From assembly GCF_027923555.1 (NCBI RefSeq), contig NZ_AP025523.1:868001-932000 (forward strand): 64,000 nt of DNA. Reading direction: 5' to 3'. Origin of the DNA: Vulcanimicrobium alpinum. Its GTDB lineage: Bacteria > Vulcanimicrobiota > Vulcanimicrobiia > Vulcanimicrobiales > Vulcanimicrobiaceae. The notes under the pieces were generated by a model that ran no database searches, was not told the DNA's origin, and saw only the letters and a program-made list of their open reading frames with translations. The position numbers and the translations under genes were made by a program. Shown piece by piece: positions 33,951 through 42,646 of the stretch (positions are counted from its first letter, which is position 1; each line of letters begins with the position of its first letter).

Positions 33951-36487
33951 GCGAACATCGTCCCTTCCCGTTGCCCGGCGCGATGCCGCAATACGGTCCC
34001 GACAAGCGCGTCGACGTGCTGCACATCGACCTCGACCTCCGCCCCGACCTCGAAACGCAGCGTCTCGACGCGACCTGCACGACGACGGTGCGCGCGATCG
34101 AGGACGGCGTCGACCGGCTCGTCCTCGACGCGAACGATCTCGACGTTGCGGCGGTGCGTGCGGAGAGCGGCGCGGCACTGCGGTTCCGCTCCGCCAGCCG
34201 CACGCTCGAGGTCGAACTGTCGCCGCCGCTGGGCGCGGGCGAGCGCTTCGTGTTCGCCGTCGACTATCGGGTCGAGCGCCCGACGCGCGGGCTCTACTTC
34301 GTCGAATCAGAACCGAAGCACGCGTGGACGCAGAGTCAGGACACCGATGCGCGCTACTGGTTTCCGTGCTTCGATTATCCGACCGAGAAGCAGACGACGT
34401 CGCATCGCATCACCGTTCCCAACGGCCACTTCGCCCTCGGGAACGGCGCGCTGGTCGAACGGACCGCCGGCGCGACGCACACGGTATTCCGCTACGAGCA
34501 GGCGATCCCGCACCCCACCTACCTCGTGACGCTGGTGACCGGACCGTTCAGTGAGATCGAACAGCCGCATGCGGGCGTCCCGGTCTGGTACTACACGCTG
34601 CCGGGGCGGGAAGCCGACGGCGAGCGCGCGTTCGGCAAGACGCCGCGGATGCTCGATGTATTCGAACAGGTCATCGGCGTGCCGTATCCGTACGCGCGGT
34701 ACGGGCAGATTGCGGTCGCCGATTTCATTTTCGGCGGGATGGAGAACACCGCCGCGACGACGCAGACCGATCGCGTGCTGCACGACGAGCGCGCGCACCT
34801 CGACTACTCGGCCGACTTTCTCGCCTCGCACGAATTGGCGCACCAGTGGTTCGGCGACCTCGTCACCTGCCGAGATTGGTCGCAGGCGTGGTTGAACGAA
34901 GGGTTTGCGACCTACTTCGAGGCGGTGTGGCTGGAGGCCGACAAGGGCTGGGACGAATACCAGTACGACGTCTACACCGCGACCCAGCGCTATTTCGAAG
35001 AGGACGACGAGCGCTATCGCCGCCCGATCGTCTGCAACGTGTACCGCGATCCCATCGAGCTGTTCGACCGCCACCTCTACGAAAAGGGCGGCGCGGTGCT
35101 GCACATGCTGCGCGGTGAACTCGGCTGGGAACGGATGAAGCGCGCGATTAAGCGTTACGTCTCCGACAATGCAGGACGCAACGTGGAGACGATCGATCTG
35201 ATCCGTGCGATCGAACGCGAGACCGGACGCAACCAGCGGCAGTTCTTCGCGCAGTGGGTCGAGCGCGGCGGCCACCCCGATCTCGAAGCGTCGTACCGCT
35301 GGTACGCCGAGCGGTCGACGGCGATCGTCACGATCGCGCAGAAGCAGACCGTCGACGACGCGCACCCGGCGTACGTCTTCGATCTCGACGTCGCGTTCGT
35401 CACCGCCGCGCCGGCCGTGCCCGCCGCCGATGCCGGCGACGCGCCGCTCGACGGCGAGATGCGCACGCGGCTGCGCGTCGAACGCGCGCCGCAGACGTTC
35501 GCGATCCCGCTGCCGCAGGAGCCGGCACTGATCCGGATCGACCCGTCGGCCTGGATCCTCGCGTCGTGGACGTGGTCGCTCGGCACCGATATGCACGTCG
35601 CGATCCTGCGCGGCGATCCGGCACCCGTCGCGCGGATCCGAGCCGCGCGAGCGCTTGCGAGGGAGGGGACGCGCACGGGACTCGCCGCGCTCGCGCTCGC
35701 GCTCGCCGGCGACCCGTTCTGGGGCGTGGCGGCAGAGGTCGCCGCCGCGCTCGGCGAGACGCGCGCGCCCGCGGCCCTGCGCGCGCTGCTGGGCAACGCG
35801 CGCCACGCGCATCCGAAAGTCCGGCGCGCCGTCGCCGAAGCGCTCGGCACGTTCGTCGGCGACGCGGACGCCGCGGCGGCGCTCCTGGCGATGCGGGACG
35901 ACGCCTCGTACTTCGTCGTCGCCGAGGCGCTGCACGCGCTCGGGAAGACGCGCGATTCGCGCGCGTTCGACGCGCTGGGCGCCGGGATGACGACGCCGTC
36001 GTGGAACGCGACGATCGCGTCGGGCGCTGCGCGCGGGCTCGGCGCGCTCGGCGACGAGCGCGCGCTTCCGCCGCTGCGTGACGCGCTCGCGCCCGACGTC
36101 CCCGAGGCGCTGCGCCGAGCGGCGCTCGGCGCGCTGGCCGAACTCGGCACGCTCGCCGAACCGGTGCGCACCGCGGCGTTCGAGGCGATCGACCGCGCGC
36201 TGCGCGATCCGGCGTACCTGGTGCGCGTCTCGGCGTTCGCCGCGGCCGAGAAACTCAACGACGCGCGGCTGCTGCCGTCCCTCGATGCGCTGGCGGCGTC
36301 AGAGGTCGACGGCCGGCTGCGCCGCGATGCGCAGGAGGCGGCGCAGCGCGTGCGGGAGGGACAGCAAAAACCCGCCGAACTTGCCAAGATGCGCGAGGAT
36401 CTCGAGCGGCTCCGTGCCGAGGCGCACGCGTTGCGCGAACGTGTCGATACGTTGAGCGCGTCGCGCGCCGAACTGCCCGCTCGGTGA
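33947..36487 (+). CDS. M1-family aminopeptidase fused to C-terminal HEAT repeats
   Basis: An 846-residue zinc aminopeptidase. Substrate recognition uses F-G-G-M-E-N (near residue 263). Zinc is held by H-E-L-A-H (H295, H299) and the downstream Glu of N-E-G-F-A-T-Y-F-E (near residue 318). The N-terminal beta domain is complete. Instead of the ERAP1-like C-terminus, residues about 545-800 form HEAT-type helical repeats, ending in a coiled coil (about 800-846). TTG 33947 lies 8 bases after GGAG and overlaps the preceding stop (TTGA). There is no signal peptide, so it probably trims cytoplasmic peptides, consistent with the peptide importers in the window. Confidence 0.93.
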   Translation: MSEHRPFPLPGAMPQYGPDKRVDVLHIDLDLRPDLETQRLDATCTTTVRAIEDGVDRLVLDANDLDVAAVRAESGAALRFRSASRTLEVELSPPLGAGERFVFAVDYRVERPTRGLYFVESEPKHAWTQSQDTDARYWFPCFDYPTEKQTTSHRITVPNGHFALGNGALVERTAGATHTVFRYEQAIPHPTYLVTLVTGPFSEIEQPHAGVPVWYYTLPGREADGERAFGKTPRMLDVFEQVIGVPYPYARYGQIAVADFIFGGMENTAATTQTDRVLHDERAHLDYSADFLASHELAHQWFGDLVTCRDWSQAWLNEGFATYFEAVWLEADKGWDEYQYDVYTATQRYFEEDDERYRRPIVCNVYRDPIELFDRHLYEKGGAVLHMLRGELGWERMKRAIKRYVSDNAGRNVETIDLIRAIERETGRNQRQFFAQWVERGGHPDLEASYRWYAERSTAIVTIAQKQTVDDAHPAYVFDLDVAFVTAAPAVPAADAGDAPLDGEMRTRLRVERAPQTFAIPLPQEPALIRIDPSAWILASWTWSLGTDMHVAILRGDPAPVARIRAARALAREGTRTGLAALALALAGDPFWGVAAEVAAALGETRAPAALRALLGNARHAHPKVRRAVAEALGTFVGDADAAAALLAMRDDASYFVVAEALHALGKTRDSRAFDALGAGMTTPSWNATIASGAARGLGALGDERALPPLRDALAPDVPEALRRAALGALAELGTLAEPVRTAAFEAIDRALRDPAYLVRVSAFAAAEKLNDARLLPSLDALAASEVDGRLRRDAQEAAQRVREGQQKPAELAKMREDLERLRAEAHALRERVDTLSASRAELPAR

Positions 36488-37953
36488 GCCGCCGACGTAC
36501 GCTTGCCGCCGCGACGCTCGCCGTCGCGGTGCTGACGTCGTGCGCCCGCCCGGCGCCGCCGCCGCGTCCGGCGCCGCGCGTCTCGGCGACGCCGATCGCC
36601 GCCGCCGCGCACGCACCGGCCTGGACCGCGGCCGAGATGCGCGCGCTGCAAGCGAAATTGAGCGCCGCGCTCGGCCCCTCGGCGCTGGCGAGCAGCGGAA
36701 TCGCGATCGTCGACGCGCAGGGCCGCCCGCTCTTCCTGCGCCGCGAGCGCACCCCGTTCACGCCGGCGTCGACGTTCAAAGTCCTGGTGGGCGCGACGGC
36801 GCTCGAGATGCTCGGTCCCCAATTCCGGTTTCCGACGACGTTCGAGTCGCTCGCGGAGCCGCAGGACGGCACGCTCCACGGCGACGTGTATCTCGTGGGG
36901 ACGGGCGATCCGACGCTCACGCGCGACGACCTGCGCGCCGGCGTCGCCGCGCTCGCGCGCACCGGCGTGCGTTCCGTCGACGGCGCGCTCGTCGCCGACG
37001 CGTCCGTCTTCGCGGGAGCCGAGGTGAATCACGACTGGGATGCCGACGACCTGCAGTACGGCTACGCAGCGGGGACCAGCGCGCTCGCGCTCGATCAAGG
37101 GACCGTCGAGTTTCATCTCGAGCCGACGTCGGTCGGCGCGCCGGTGCGGATCCAGGTCGTCCCGCCGTCGGATGCGGTCCGCGTTCGCGGCGGCCTCGTG
37201 ACGGGCTACTCGACGATGCTCACGATCCAGCGCGATCCTTCGCGCAACGACTTCACCTTCGACGGGCACGTGAGCCCGTACGCGGAACAGTCGTTCTGGC
37301 GTCCGGTCGTCGGACTGCCGCAGTATACCGCGGAGGTCGCGCGCGCGATGATGCGCCGGCGCGGAATCACCATCGAGGGCGGCGTGAAGACCGGTCTCGC
37401 GCCCCTGGCGCCGAGCGTGCTGTGGAGGCATCGCTCGCCTCCGCTCGGGACGATCGTGCGCGAGATGTTCTTCGAGTCGAACAACCACTTCGCCGAGCAA
37501 TTGCTGCGCGCGGTCGGCGCGACGCGCGGCGTCGGAACCGAGGCGAACGGTGCGCTCGTCGAGCGGGCCGAACTCGACCGCGTCGGCGCGCCCAGCGCGG
37601 GCCTGCACGTCGTCGACGGGAGCGGACTTGCACCGACCGACCGTATCGCGCCGCTCACGCTCGCCACGCTGCTCGCGCGCGTCGCGGCCGAACGGATCGG
37701 TCCCGCGTTCGTGAGCGCGCTTCCGCGGGTCGGGATCGAGGGGACCGTACGGCGGCGCGGGGTGACCGACGCGCTCGGACGCGCACGCGCGAAGAGCGGC
37801 CATATCAAGAACGTGAACGCGCTGACCGGCTACGTCGATACGCGCCGGCACGGTCGCGTCGCCTTCGCGATCCTCGTCAACGACCGGCGCGCCGACGACG
37901 GGCCGGTCGACCAAGGGATCAGCGATGCGCTCGACGTCCTCGCGCGAAGCTGA
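36484..37953 (+). CDS. dacB: PBP4-type D-alanyl-D-alanine carboxypeptidase/endopeptidase, predicted lipoprotein
   Basis: A 489-residue class C penicillin-binding protein that trims or cuts peptidoglycan stem peptides. The three active-site motifs are present: S96-T-F-K99, S332-N-N, and K437-S-G. The large insert after SxxK is typical of PBP4/DacB. The signal ends in L-T-S-C, a lipobox, so it is predicted to be a lipoprotein in the periplasm. A Pro/Ala-rich tether follows. GTG 36484 overlaps the aminopeptidase stop (GTGA). It closes the five-gene run starting at 31136. Confidence 0.92.
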   Translation: MSRRRTLAAATLAVAVLTSCARPAPPPRPAPRVSATPIAAAAHAPAWTAAEMRALQAKLSAALGPSALASSGIAIVDAQGRPLFLRRERTPFTPASTFKVLVGATALEMLGPQFRFPTTFESLAEPQDGTLHGDVYLVGTGDPTLTRDDLRAGVAALARTGVRSVDGALVADASVFAGAEVNHDWDADDLQYGYAAGTSALALDQGTVEFHLEPTSVGAPVRIQVVPPSDAVRVRGGLVTGYSTMLTIQRDPSRNDFTFDGHVSPYAEQSFWRPVVGLPQYTAEVARAMMRRRGITIEGGVKTGLAPLAPSVLWRHRSPPLGTIVREMFFESNNHFAEQLLRAVGATRGVGTEANGALVERAELDRVGAPSAGLHVVDGSGLAPTDRIAPLTLATLLARVAAERIGPAFVSALPRVGIEGTVRRRGVTDALGRARAKSGHIKNVNALTGYVDTRRHGRVAFAILVNDRRADDGPVDQGISDALDVLARS

Positions 37954-37964
37954 ACGTCGCCGTC

Positions 37965-37992
37965 ACGCTGAATCCTGACGGGAGTTCAGCGT
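37965..37992. terminator. hairpin after dacB
   Basis: ACGCTGAA (37965-37972) and TTCAGCGT (37985-37992) pair perfectly around a 12-base loop, 12 bases after the dacB stop. The left arm resembles the start of the dispersed repeat (GTCACGCTGA). No T-run follows, so termination is possible but unproven. Confidence 0.45.
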
Positions 37993-38102
37993 ACTCGCGC
38001 GTCCAGGTTGACGAAGAACGAGCGCCCCGGCAGGCCGTAGTGTTCGCTGGCGGCGCTCCCGAGCGGACCGTAGGCCGACGCGGGCGCGAGCGCGTTGAGC
38101 GC
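37986..38102 (-). pseudogene. remnant of a TonB-dependent receptor C-terminus
   Basis: The minus strand reads 38 codons (A-L-N-A-L-A-P, then Y-G-L-P-G-R-S-F-F-V-N-L-D-A-R-V-R, stop) with the look of the last barrel strands of a TonB receptor: an aromatic G-x-P-G-R-S-F-F-V-N-L strand and a terminal basic residue. A TAA lies immediately upstream in this frame (38103-38105). A neighbouring frame continues the similarity briefly (S-L-A-L-A-L-N-Q-D, to about 38130). No plug or start is present. It is most simply the 3' end of a deleted receptor gene. Confidence 0.6.
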
Positions 38103-38115
38103 TTAGCGTCTTGGT

Positions 38116-38685
38116 TCAGCGCGAGTGCGAGTGAACGGACGGGCCGAGGATCCGAGGCGGCGCGCGAGCCGCGGATGCGCGCGCGTGCAGATGCGGCGCG
38201 TGCGCGGGAGCAAGCCCGCGCCGGTGCACGGCGCGCAGCGCACGGTTGCGCGGAACGCGTTGGAAGACTGCGACGATGACGGAGGCGAGACACCGGTGCG
38301 CCGCCGTCGCCACCGCGTGCAGCAGGCGGATCGCCAGCCTCGCCGCCGCGGATGCCGCTGCGACACACGCGAGCGCGAGCAGCGGCGAGCCGCCGACCAG
38401 GTCGACGAGATCGTCGACGCGGCCGCCGGCGGAGACGACGTCGAAGGCTTCCATTGCGATCACGCCGGCAGACGTCAGCGGCAGTATGGCGAGCGCGAGC
38501 GTCCGCCACGACACCGCGGCGCTCTTCGGCCGCCTCGGCGAGCGCATTCCAGATCAGCCGCAGGACGATCGTCAGCACGACGGCCGCGATCGCCGCGAGC
38601 GCGACGCCGCGCGAGCGGTGAGCGCGACGACGCCGGCGAGCACGAGGATCGTCGCGCGAAAGGCGCGATCGAGAGCGATCTGCAT
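38116..38685 (-). pseudogene. frame-disrupted small membrane protein
   Basis: Three successive minus-strand frames each give one part of a coherent membrane protein. ATG 38685 opens M-Q-I-A-L-D-R-A-F-R-A-T-I-L-V-L-A-G-V-V. A shift near 38625 leads to V-A-L-A-A-I-A-A-V-V-L-T-I-V-L-R-L-I-W-N-A-L. A second shift near 38540 leads to W-R-T-L-A-L-A-I-L-P-L-T-S-A-G-V-I-A and then D-L-V-G-G-S-P-L-L-A-L-A-C-V-A-A-A. That is about four hydrophobic helices split by two frameshifts. The third part alone is open from 38547 and might be called a gene. Mutation or assembly error are both possible; the family is not recognised. Confidence 0.5.
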
Positions 38686-38802
38686 GACGGCACGCCAGCG
38701 TTGCACGGCGCCGGGCCGCACGCCTGCGGCCTTACGCGCATCTTAAGGTGCCCATTACCGCCTCATGAGGACGCGGGGAGGAACGGCACGAATCGGGCGG
38801 CG

Positions 38803-40206
38803 GTGATCACCGCGCTCGATCCCGACCTGCTGGCTCGCGTGCTCGCGCGTGCGCTGCGGCGCGGCGGCGACTTCGCCGACGTGTTCTACGAGTATCGCCT
38901 CGTGCAGGCGTTCCGCCTCGAGGACGGGCAGATCCGCTCCGCATCCTCGACGATCGTCCGCGGGACCGGCATCCGCGTCGTCGAAGGCGAGCGCTCCGGT
39001 TTCGCGCACAGCGACGACATCGAGGAGGACGCGCTGCTCCGCGCCGCCGACGCCGCGTCGCTGATCGTCCGCGACGGCCGGCGGCGCGACGCCGTCGTCG
39101 CGCTGGCGAGCGTCCAGGCGCCGCTTCTTTACGAGGAGCACGCCGATGATCCGGCGGACTCCGCGCGCTACGTGGATCTGCTCGCGCGCGCCGACGTCGC
39201 CGCCCGCGGCAGCGATCCGCGCGTCGCGTCGGTGAATGCGTTCGTCACCGACGAACTGCAGTATGTGCAGATCGCCGACAGCGACGGGCGCGTCGTCACC
39301 GACCGTCGTCCGCTCGTCGCGCTCGGCGTGCAGGTCGTCGCCAAAGACGGCACGCGGCGCGAGACGGGGTACGCGGCCGACGGCGGACGCACGAGCATCG
39401 CGATCTACGACGGCCGCACGCCGGAGTCGATCGCGCTCGAATCGGCGCGGATCGCGACGACGAAACTCGCGGCGGCCGATGCCCCGGCCGGCGAGATGCC
39501 GGTGGTGATCGGACCGGGCGGCGGCGGCGTGCTCCTGCACGAAGCGGTCGGCCACGGGCTCGAGGCCGATTTCAACCGCAAGGGGACGTCGCTCTACAGC
39601 GGCCGGATCGGCGAGCGCGTCGCGAGCGAACTGGTGACCGTGATCGACGACGGCGCGCTCGAGGGCGAACGCGGAACCGTCGCCGTCGACGACGAGGGAA
39701 CTCCGGGGTCGCGCAAAGTCCTCGTCGAGAACGGCATCCTGCGCGGCTACATGCACGATCGCCTCAACGCGCGTCTGATGGGCGTCGCGTCGACGGGGAG
39801 CGGACGGCGCGAGTCGTTTCGCGTCCTCCCGCAGCCGCGCATGTGCAACACGTTCATGCTCGGCGGCAGCGCGACGCCGGAGGAGATCGTCGGCTCGATC
39901 GACCGCGGCCTCTACGCCGCGTCGTTCAGCGGCGGACAAGTGGAGATCAGCAAGGGCGATTTCGTGTTCATGATCGCCGAAGGCTATCTGATCGAAGGCG
40001 GCAAGATCACCGCGCCCGTGAGTGGTGCGACACTGATCGGCAACGGCCCCGACGCGCTCACGAAGGTGACGATGGTCGGCGGCGACGCCCGGCTGGCAAA
40101 CCGCTCGTACACCTGCGGCAAAGGCGGACAGCGCGTTCCGGTCGGCGTGGGGATCCCGACCGTGAAGCTGGCGTCGTGCACCGTCGGCGGCAACGCTCGT
40201 GGCTGA
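38803..40206 (+). CDS. tldD: TldD metalloprotease subunit
   Basis: A 467-residue TldD. The zinc site is H-E-A-V-G-H (H246 to H251), with the Cys near residue 460 (L-A-S-C-T-V-G-G) as the expected third ligand. TldD/TldE form a heterodimeric protease that degrades peptides threaded into a central chamber and is needed for microcin maturation and CcdA turnover in E. coli. GTG 38803 was chosen as the start. The tldE gene overlaps by 8 bases. No obvious substrate peptide gene lies nearby; small ribosomal peptide substrates would have to be searched for. Confidence 0.94.
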   Translation: MITALDPDLLARVLARALRRGGDFADVFYEYRLVQAFRLEDGQIRSASSTIVRGTGIRVVEGERSGFAHSDDIEEDALLRAADAASLIVRDGRRRDAVVALASVQAPLLYEEHADDPADSARYVDLLARADVAARGSDPRVASVNAFVTDELQYVQIADSDGRVVTDRRPLVALGVQVVAKDGTRRETGYAADGGRTSIAIYDGRTPESIALESARIATTKLAAADAPAGEMPVVIGPGGGGVLLHEAVGHGLEADFNRKGTSLYSGRIGERVASELVTVIDDGALEGERGTVAVDDEGTPGSRKVLVENGILRGYMHDRLNARLMGVASTGSGRRESFRVLPQPRMCNTFMLGGSATPEEIVGSIDRGLYAASFSGGQVEISKGDFVFMIAEGYLIEGGKITAPVSGATLIGNGPDALTKVTMVGGDARLANRSYTCGKGGQRVPVGVGIPTVKLASCTVGGNARG

Positions 40207-41545
40207 TCCGCGCGACGAAGCGCTCGCGATCGCCGAGTCGGCGGTGCGCGCGCTGCAGGCGGCCGGCGCGAGCGACGCCGAGGCGACGGTCTCGATCGTC
40301 GACGCGTTCAACTGCGAAGCGCGCGATCGCGCGCTGACGACACTCGAGCGCTCGCGCGGCCGCTCGATCGCCGTGCGCGCGTTCGCCGGGACGCGCCGCG
40401 CGACGTTCTCGAGCACCGATCTCGGCGACGCCGGCGTCGCGGAGCTCGCACGGCGCGCCGTCGCGGCGGCGGCGTTCGTCGGCGAAGACCCGCATGCCGG
40501 CCTCCCCGACGGTGCGCCGTCCGACGGCGTCTGCGATCACGATCTGTTCACCGTCGCCGACGACGTCGCGGCGCGCGGCGACGAAGAGAAGATCGAGGAG
40601 GCGATGCTGATGGAGCGGCTCGTTCGCGACGCCGATGCGCGCGTCGCCAACTCCGACGGCTCGCGCGTGCGCAGCGCGACTGCGTCGTGGGCGATCGCGA
40701 ACTCGCGCGGGTTCCGCGGCGTCACGCAGGGGACGAGCGTCACGCGCTCGGCGTCGCCGGTGGTGCACGACGGCGAGGCGAAGCGGATCGGCCACTACGG
40801 GACCGCCGCGCGCGGCTGGGCGACGGCGGAGCCGGCCCAGGCGGTTGCACTGCACGCGGTGCATCGCGCCGTCGCGCTCGTCGGCGCGCGCAAGCCGCCG
40901 ACGATGCGCGTCCCGGTGATCTTCGAGCGCGACGTCGCTGCGTCGGTCCTCGGCGACGTGTTCGCCGCGCTCAGCGCGGCGAACGTCGCGGTCGGCAACT
41001 CGTGGCTCGCCGACCGCGTCGGGGAGCGGATCGGGAGCGAACGCGTCACGATGGTCGACGACGGCCGCCTGCGCGGCGGTCTGGGAAGTTCGCCGTTCGA
41101 CGCCGAGGGCGTTGCGACGCGCGAGACCGTTGCGTTCGAGCGCGGCGTGCTGCGCACGTATCTGAGCGACACGTACTGGGGACGGCGGCTCGGGATCGCG
41201 TCGACCGGCAACGCGGCGAACGGCGGTGTCGGGCCGAGCAATCTCTTCCTGATCCCCGGCACGGGGACGCTCGACGATCTCGTCGCGCAGACCGAACGCG
41301 GCATCCTGATCGTGGATACGATCGGCTTCGCGACCGAACACGCGAGCGGGATCTACAGCCGCGGCGCGCGCGGCATCTACATCGAAGACGGGGCGCCGCA
41401 GCATGCGGTCGACGAGTTCACGATCTCGTCGACGTTCCCCGAGATGCTCGCGGCGATCGACGCGGTCGCGGGCGACCTACGCTTCGACGGCACGATCGTC
41501 TCGCCGTCGTTCCGCGTCGCGGAGATGCAGATCAGCGGGACGTGA
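40199..41545 (+). CDS. pmbA: TldE/PmbA protease subunit
   Basis: A 448-residue TldE/PmbA, paralogous to TldD but lacking the HExxxH zinc motif, as expected for the non-catalytic partner. Recognisable parts are the N-terminal A-x-D-A-E-A-T-V-S-I strand, the central N-S-D-G-S-R-V-R motif, and the C-terminal G-P-S-N-L-F-L-I-P-G-T-G segment. GTG 40199 starts inside the 3' end of tldD (8-base overlap), indicating translational coupling and a 1:1 complex. The following gene is convergent. Confidence 0.94.
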   Translation: MADPRDEALAIAESAVRALQAAGASDAEATVSIVDAFNCEARDRALTTLERSRGRSIAVRAFAGTRRATFSSTDLGDAGVAELARRAVAAAAFVGEDPHAGLPDGAPSDGVCDHDLFTVADDVAARGDEEKIEEAMLMERLVRDADARVANSDGSRVRSATASWAIANSRGFRGVTQGTSVTRSASPVVHDGEAKRIGHYGTAARGWATAEPAQAVALHAVHRAVALVGARKPPTMRVPVIFERDVAASVLGDVFAALSAANVAVGNSWLADRVGERIGSERVTMVDDGRLRGGLGSSPFDAEGVATRETVAFERGVLRTYLSDTYWGRRLGIASTGNAANGGVGPSNLFLIPGTGTLDDLVAQTERGILIVDTIGFATEHASGIYSRGARGIYIEDGAPQHAVDEFTISSTFPEMLAAIDAVAGDLRFDGTIVSPSFRVAEMQISGT

Positions 41546-41562
41546 TCACGCGACCGAGCGTG

Positions 41563-42519
41563 TCAGCGCGTACGTGCGGATGACGAGGTCTGGTACGTGT
41601 TGATGCGCCGCACCAGCGCAACGTGCTCGAAGCCGAAGACGTCGATCGGATCGCGTTTGCCGCGGACGATGTGCGCGCCGAGCGGCCGCACGACGTAGCG
41701 ATCGGCGTCGCGCAGCGCGTTGACGACCTCCTGGGTGCCGACGACCGCGACGCTCATGCGCTTCGAAAGCCCTTCGACGCGTTTGGCGGTGTTGACGGTG
41801 TCGGAGACGACCGTCGTGTCGATGTGGCGCGCGTCGCCGACGGTTCCGAACGTCACCGGTCCGGTATGCAGGCCGATCCCGATCTGGATCGGCGGCCCGA
41901 GCCCGTCGCGGTTGAGTTCGCGCACGGCATCCTGCAGCGCGATCGCCGCGTCGATCGCGTCTTCGACGCGGCGCGGGAACAGCGCCATGTAGCCGTCTCC
42001 GAGATACTTGTCGACGCTGCCGCGATGATCGCGGATGACGCGGGCGGAGCGGGCGAAGAACTCGGCGATCAGCACGAACGCCTGTTCCGAGGTCAGCGTC
42101 TCGGTGAGCGAGGTCGAGTCGCGGATGTCGGCGAGCAGCACGGTCATCTGTTCGGTCGCACGGTCGCCCAGCGCGACGTCGGCGAGCGAAGCGCGGCCCA
42201 GGCGGTCGACGAGGGTGCGCGGGAGGAAGCGGCCCTTCGCCGCGCTTTCCCGTTCGAGCGCCGCCCACAACTGCGAAGGCCGGTCGCGCTTCGCCGCGAT
42301 CACGGCATGCGCGTAGCGTGCGGCGCCTGCGCCTCCGAGCAGGACGACGACACCCGTCAGCACGCCCTCGACGTCCAACACGGCGGCGATGGTACCCAGG
42401 GCTGCGGCAGCCGCCGCTTCGATGGTCTCGCGCCGGCGCCGAAGCGCCGGACCGGTCGCCGCCGCGACGACGGCAAGGGTCCCCAGCGACCCTGCGATCG
42501 CTGCTGTGACCGAGGTCAT
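41563..42519 (-). CDS. membrane-anchored class III adenylate/guanylate cyclase
   Basis: A 318-residue protein with two to three N-terminal helices (about residues 5-85) and a class III cyclase domain (about 125-295). Both metal-binding Asp residues are present (L-L-A-D-I-R-D-S-T and Y-L-G-D-G-Y-M). The transition-state Asn/Arg lie in V-N-T-A-K-R-V-E. The Lys of V-D-K-Y-L-G-D-G is at the purine-recognition position, favouring ATP, though cGMP cannot be excluded. There is no HAMP or sensor domain, so regulation would come through the short membrane part. It is divergent from the malic enzyme gene. Confidence 0.9.
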   Translation of the reverse strand: MTSVTAAIAGSLGTLAVVAAATGPALRRRRETIEAAAAAALGTIAAVLDVEGVLTGVVVLLGGAGAARYAHAVIAAKRDRPSQLWAALERESAAKGRFLPRTLVDRLGRASLADVALGDRATEQMTVLLADIRDSTSLTETLTSEQAFVLIAEFFARSARVIRDHRGSVDKYLGDGYMALFPRRVEDAIDAAIALQDAVRELNRDGLGPPIQIGIGLHTGPVTFGTVGDARHIDTTVVSDTVNTAKRVEGLSKRMSVAVVGTQEVVNALRDADRYVVRPLGAHIVRGKRDPIDVFGFEHVALVRRINTYQTSSSARTR

Positions 42520-42646
42520 GGTCCTAGCATGCAGAGAACGCGACCCGGCGTCGACGGTCGACCGCCCACTTCCTTGCCTGCTTGCACCCGAATCGGCGTG
42601 CTCATTTCATAGGACGTTCGCCGAAAGATACCGTACCGCCATCCTG

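Noticed and set aside
35155-37914. 919-codon minus-strand open frame across the aminopeptidase and dacB genes
   Set aside because: Antisense shadow produced by the high GC content; the plus strand carries two clear families there.
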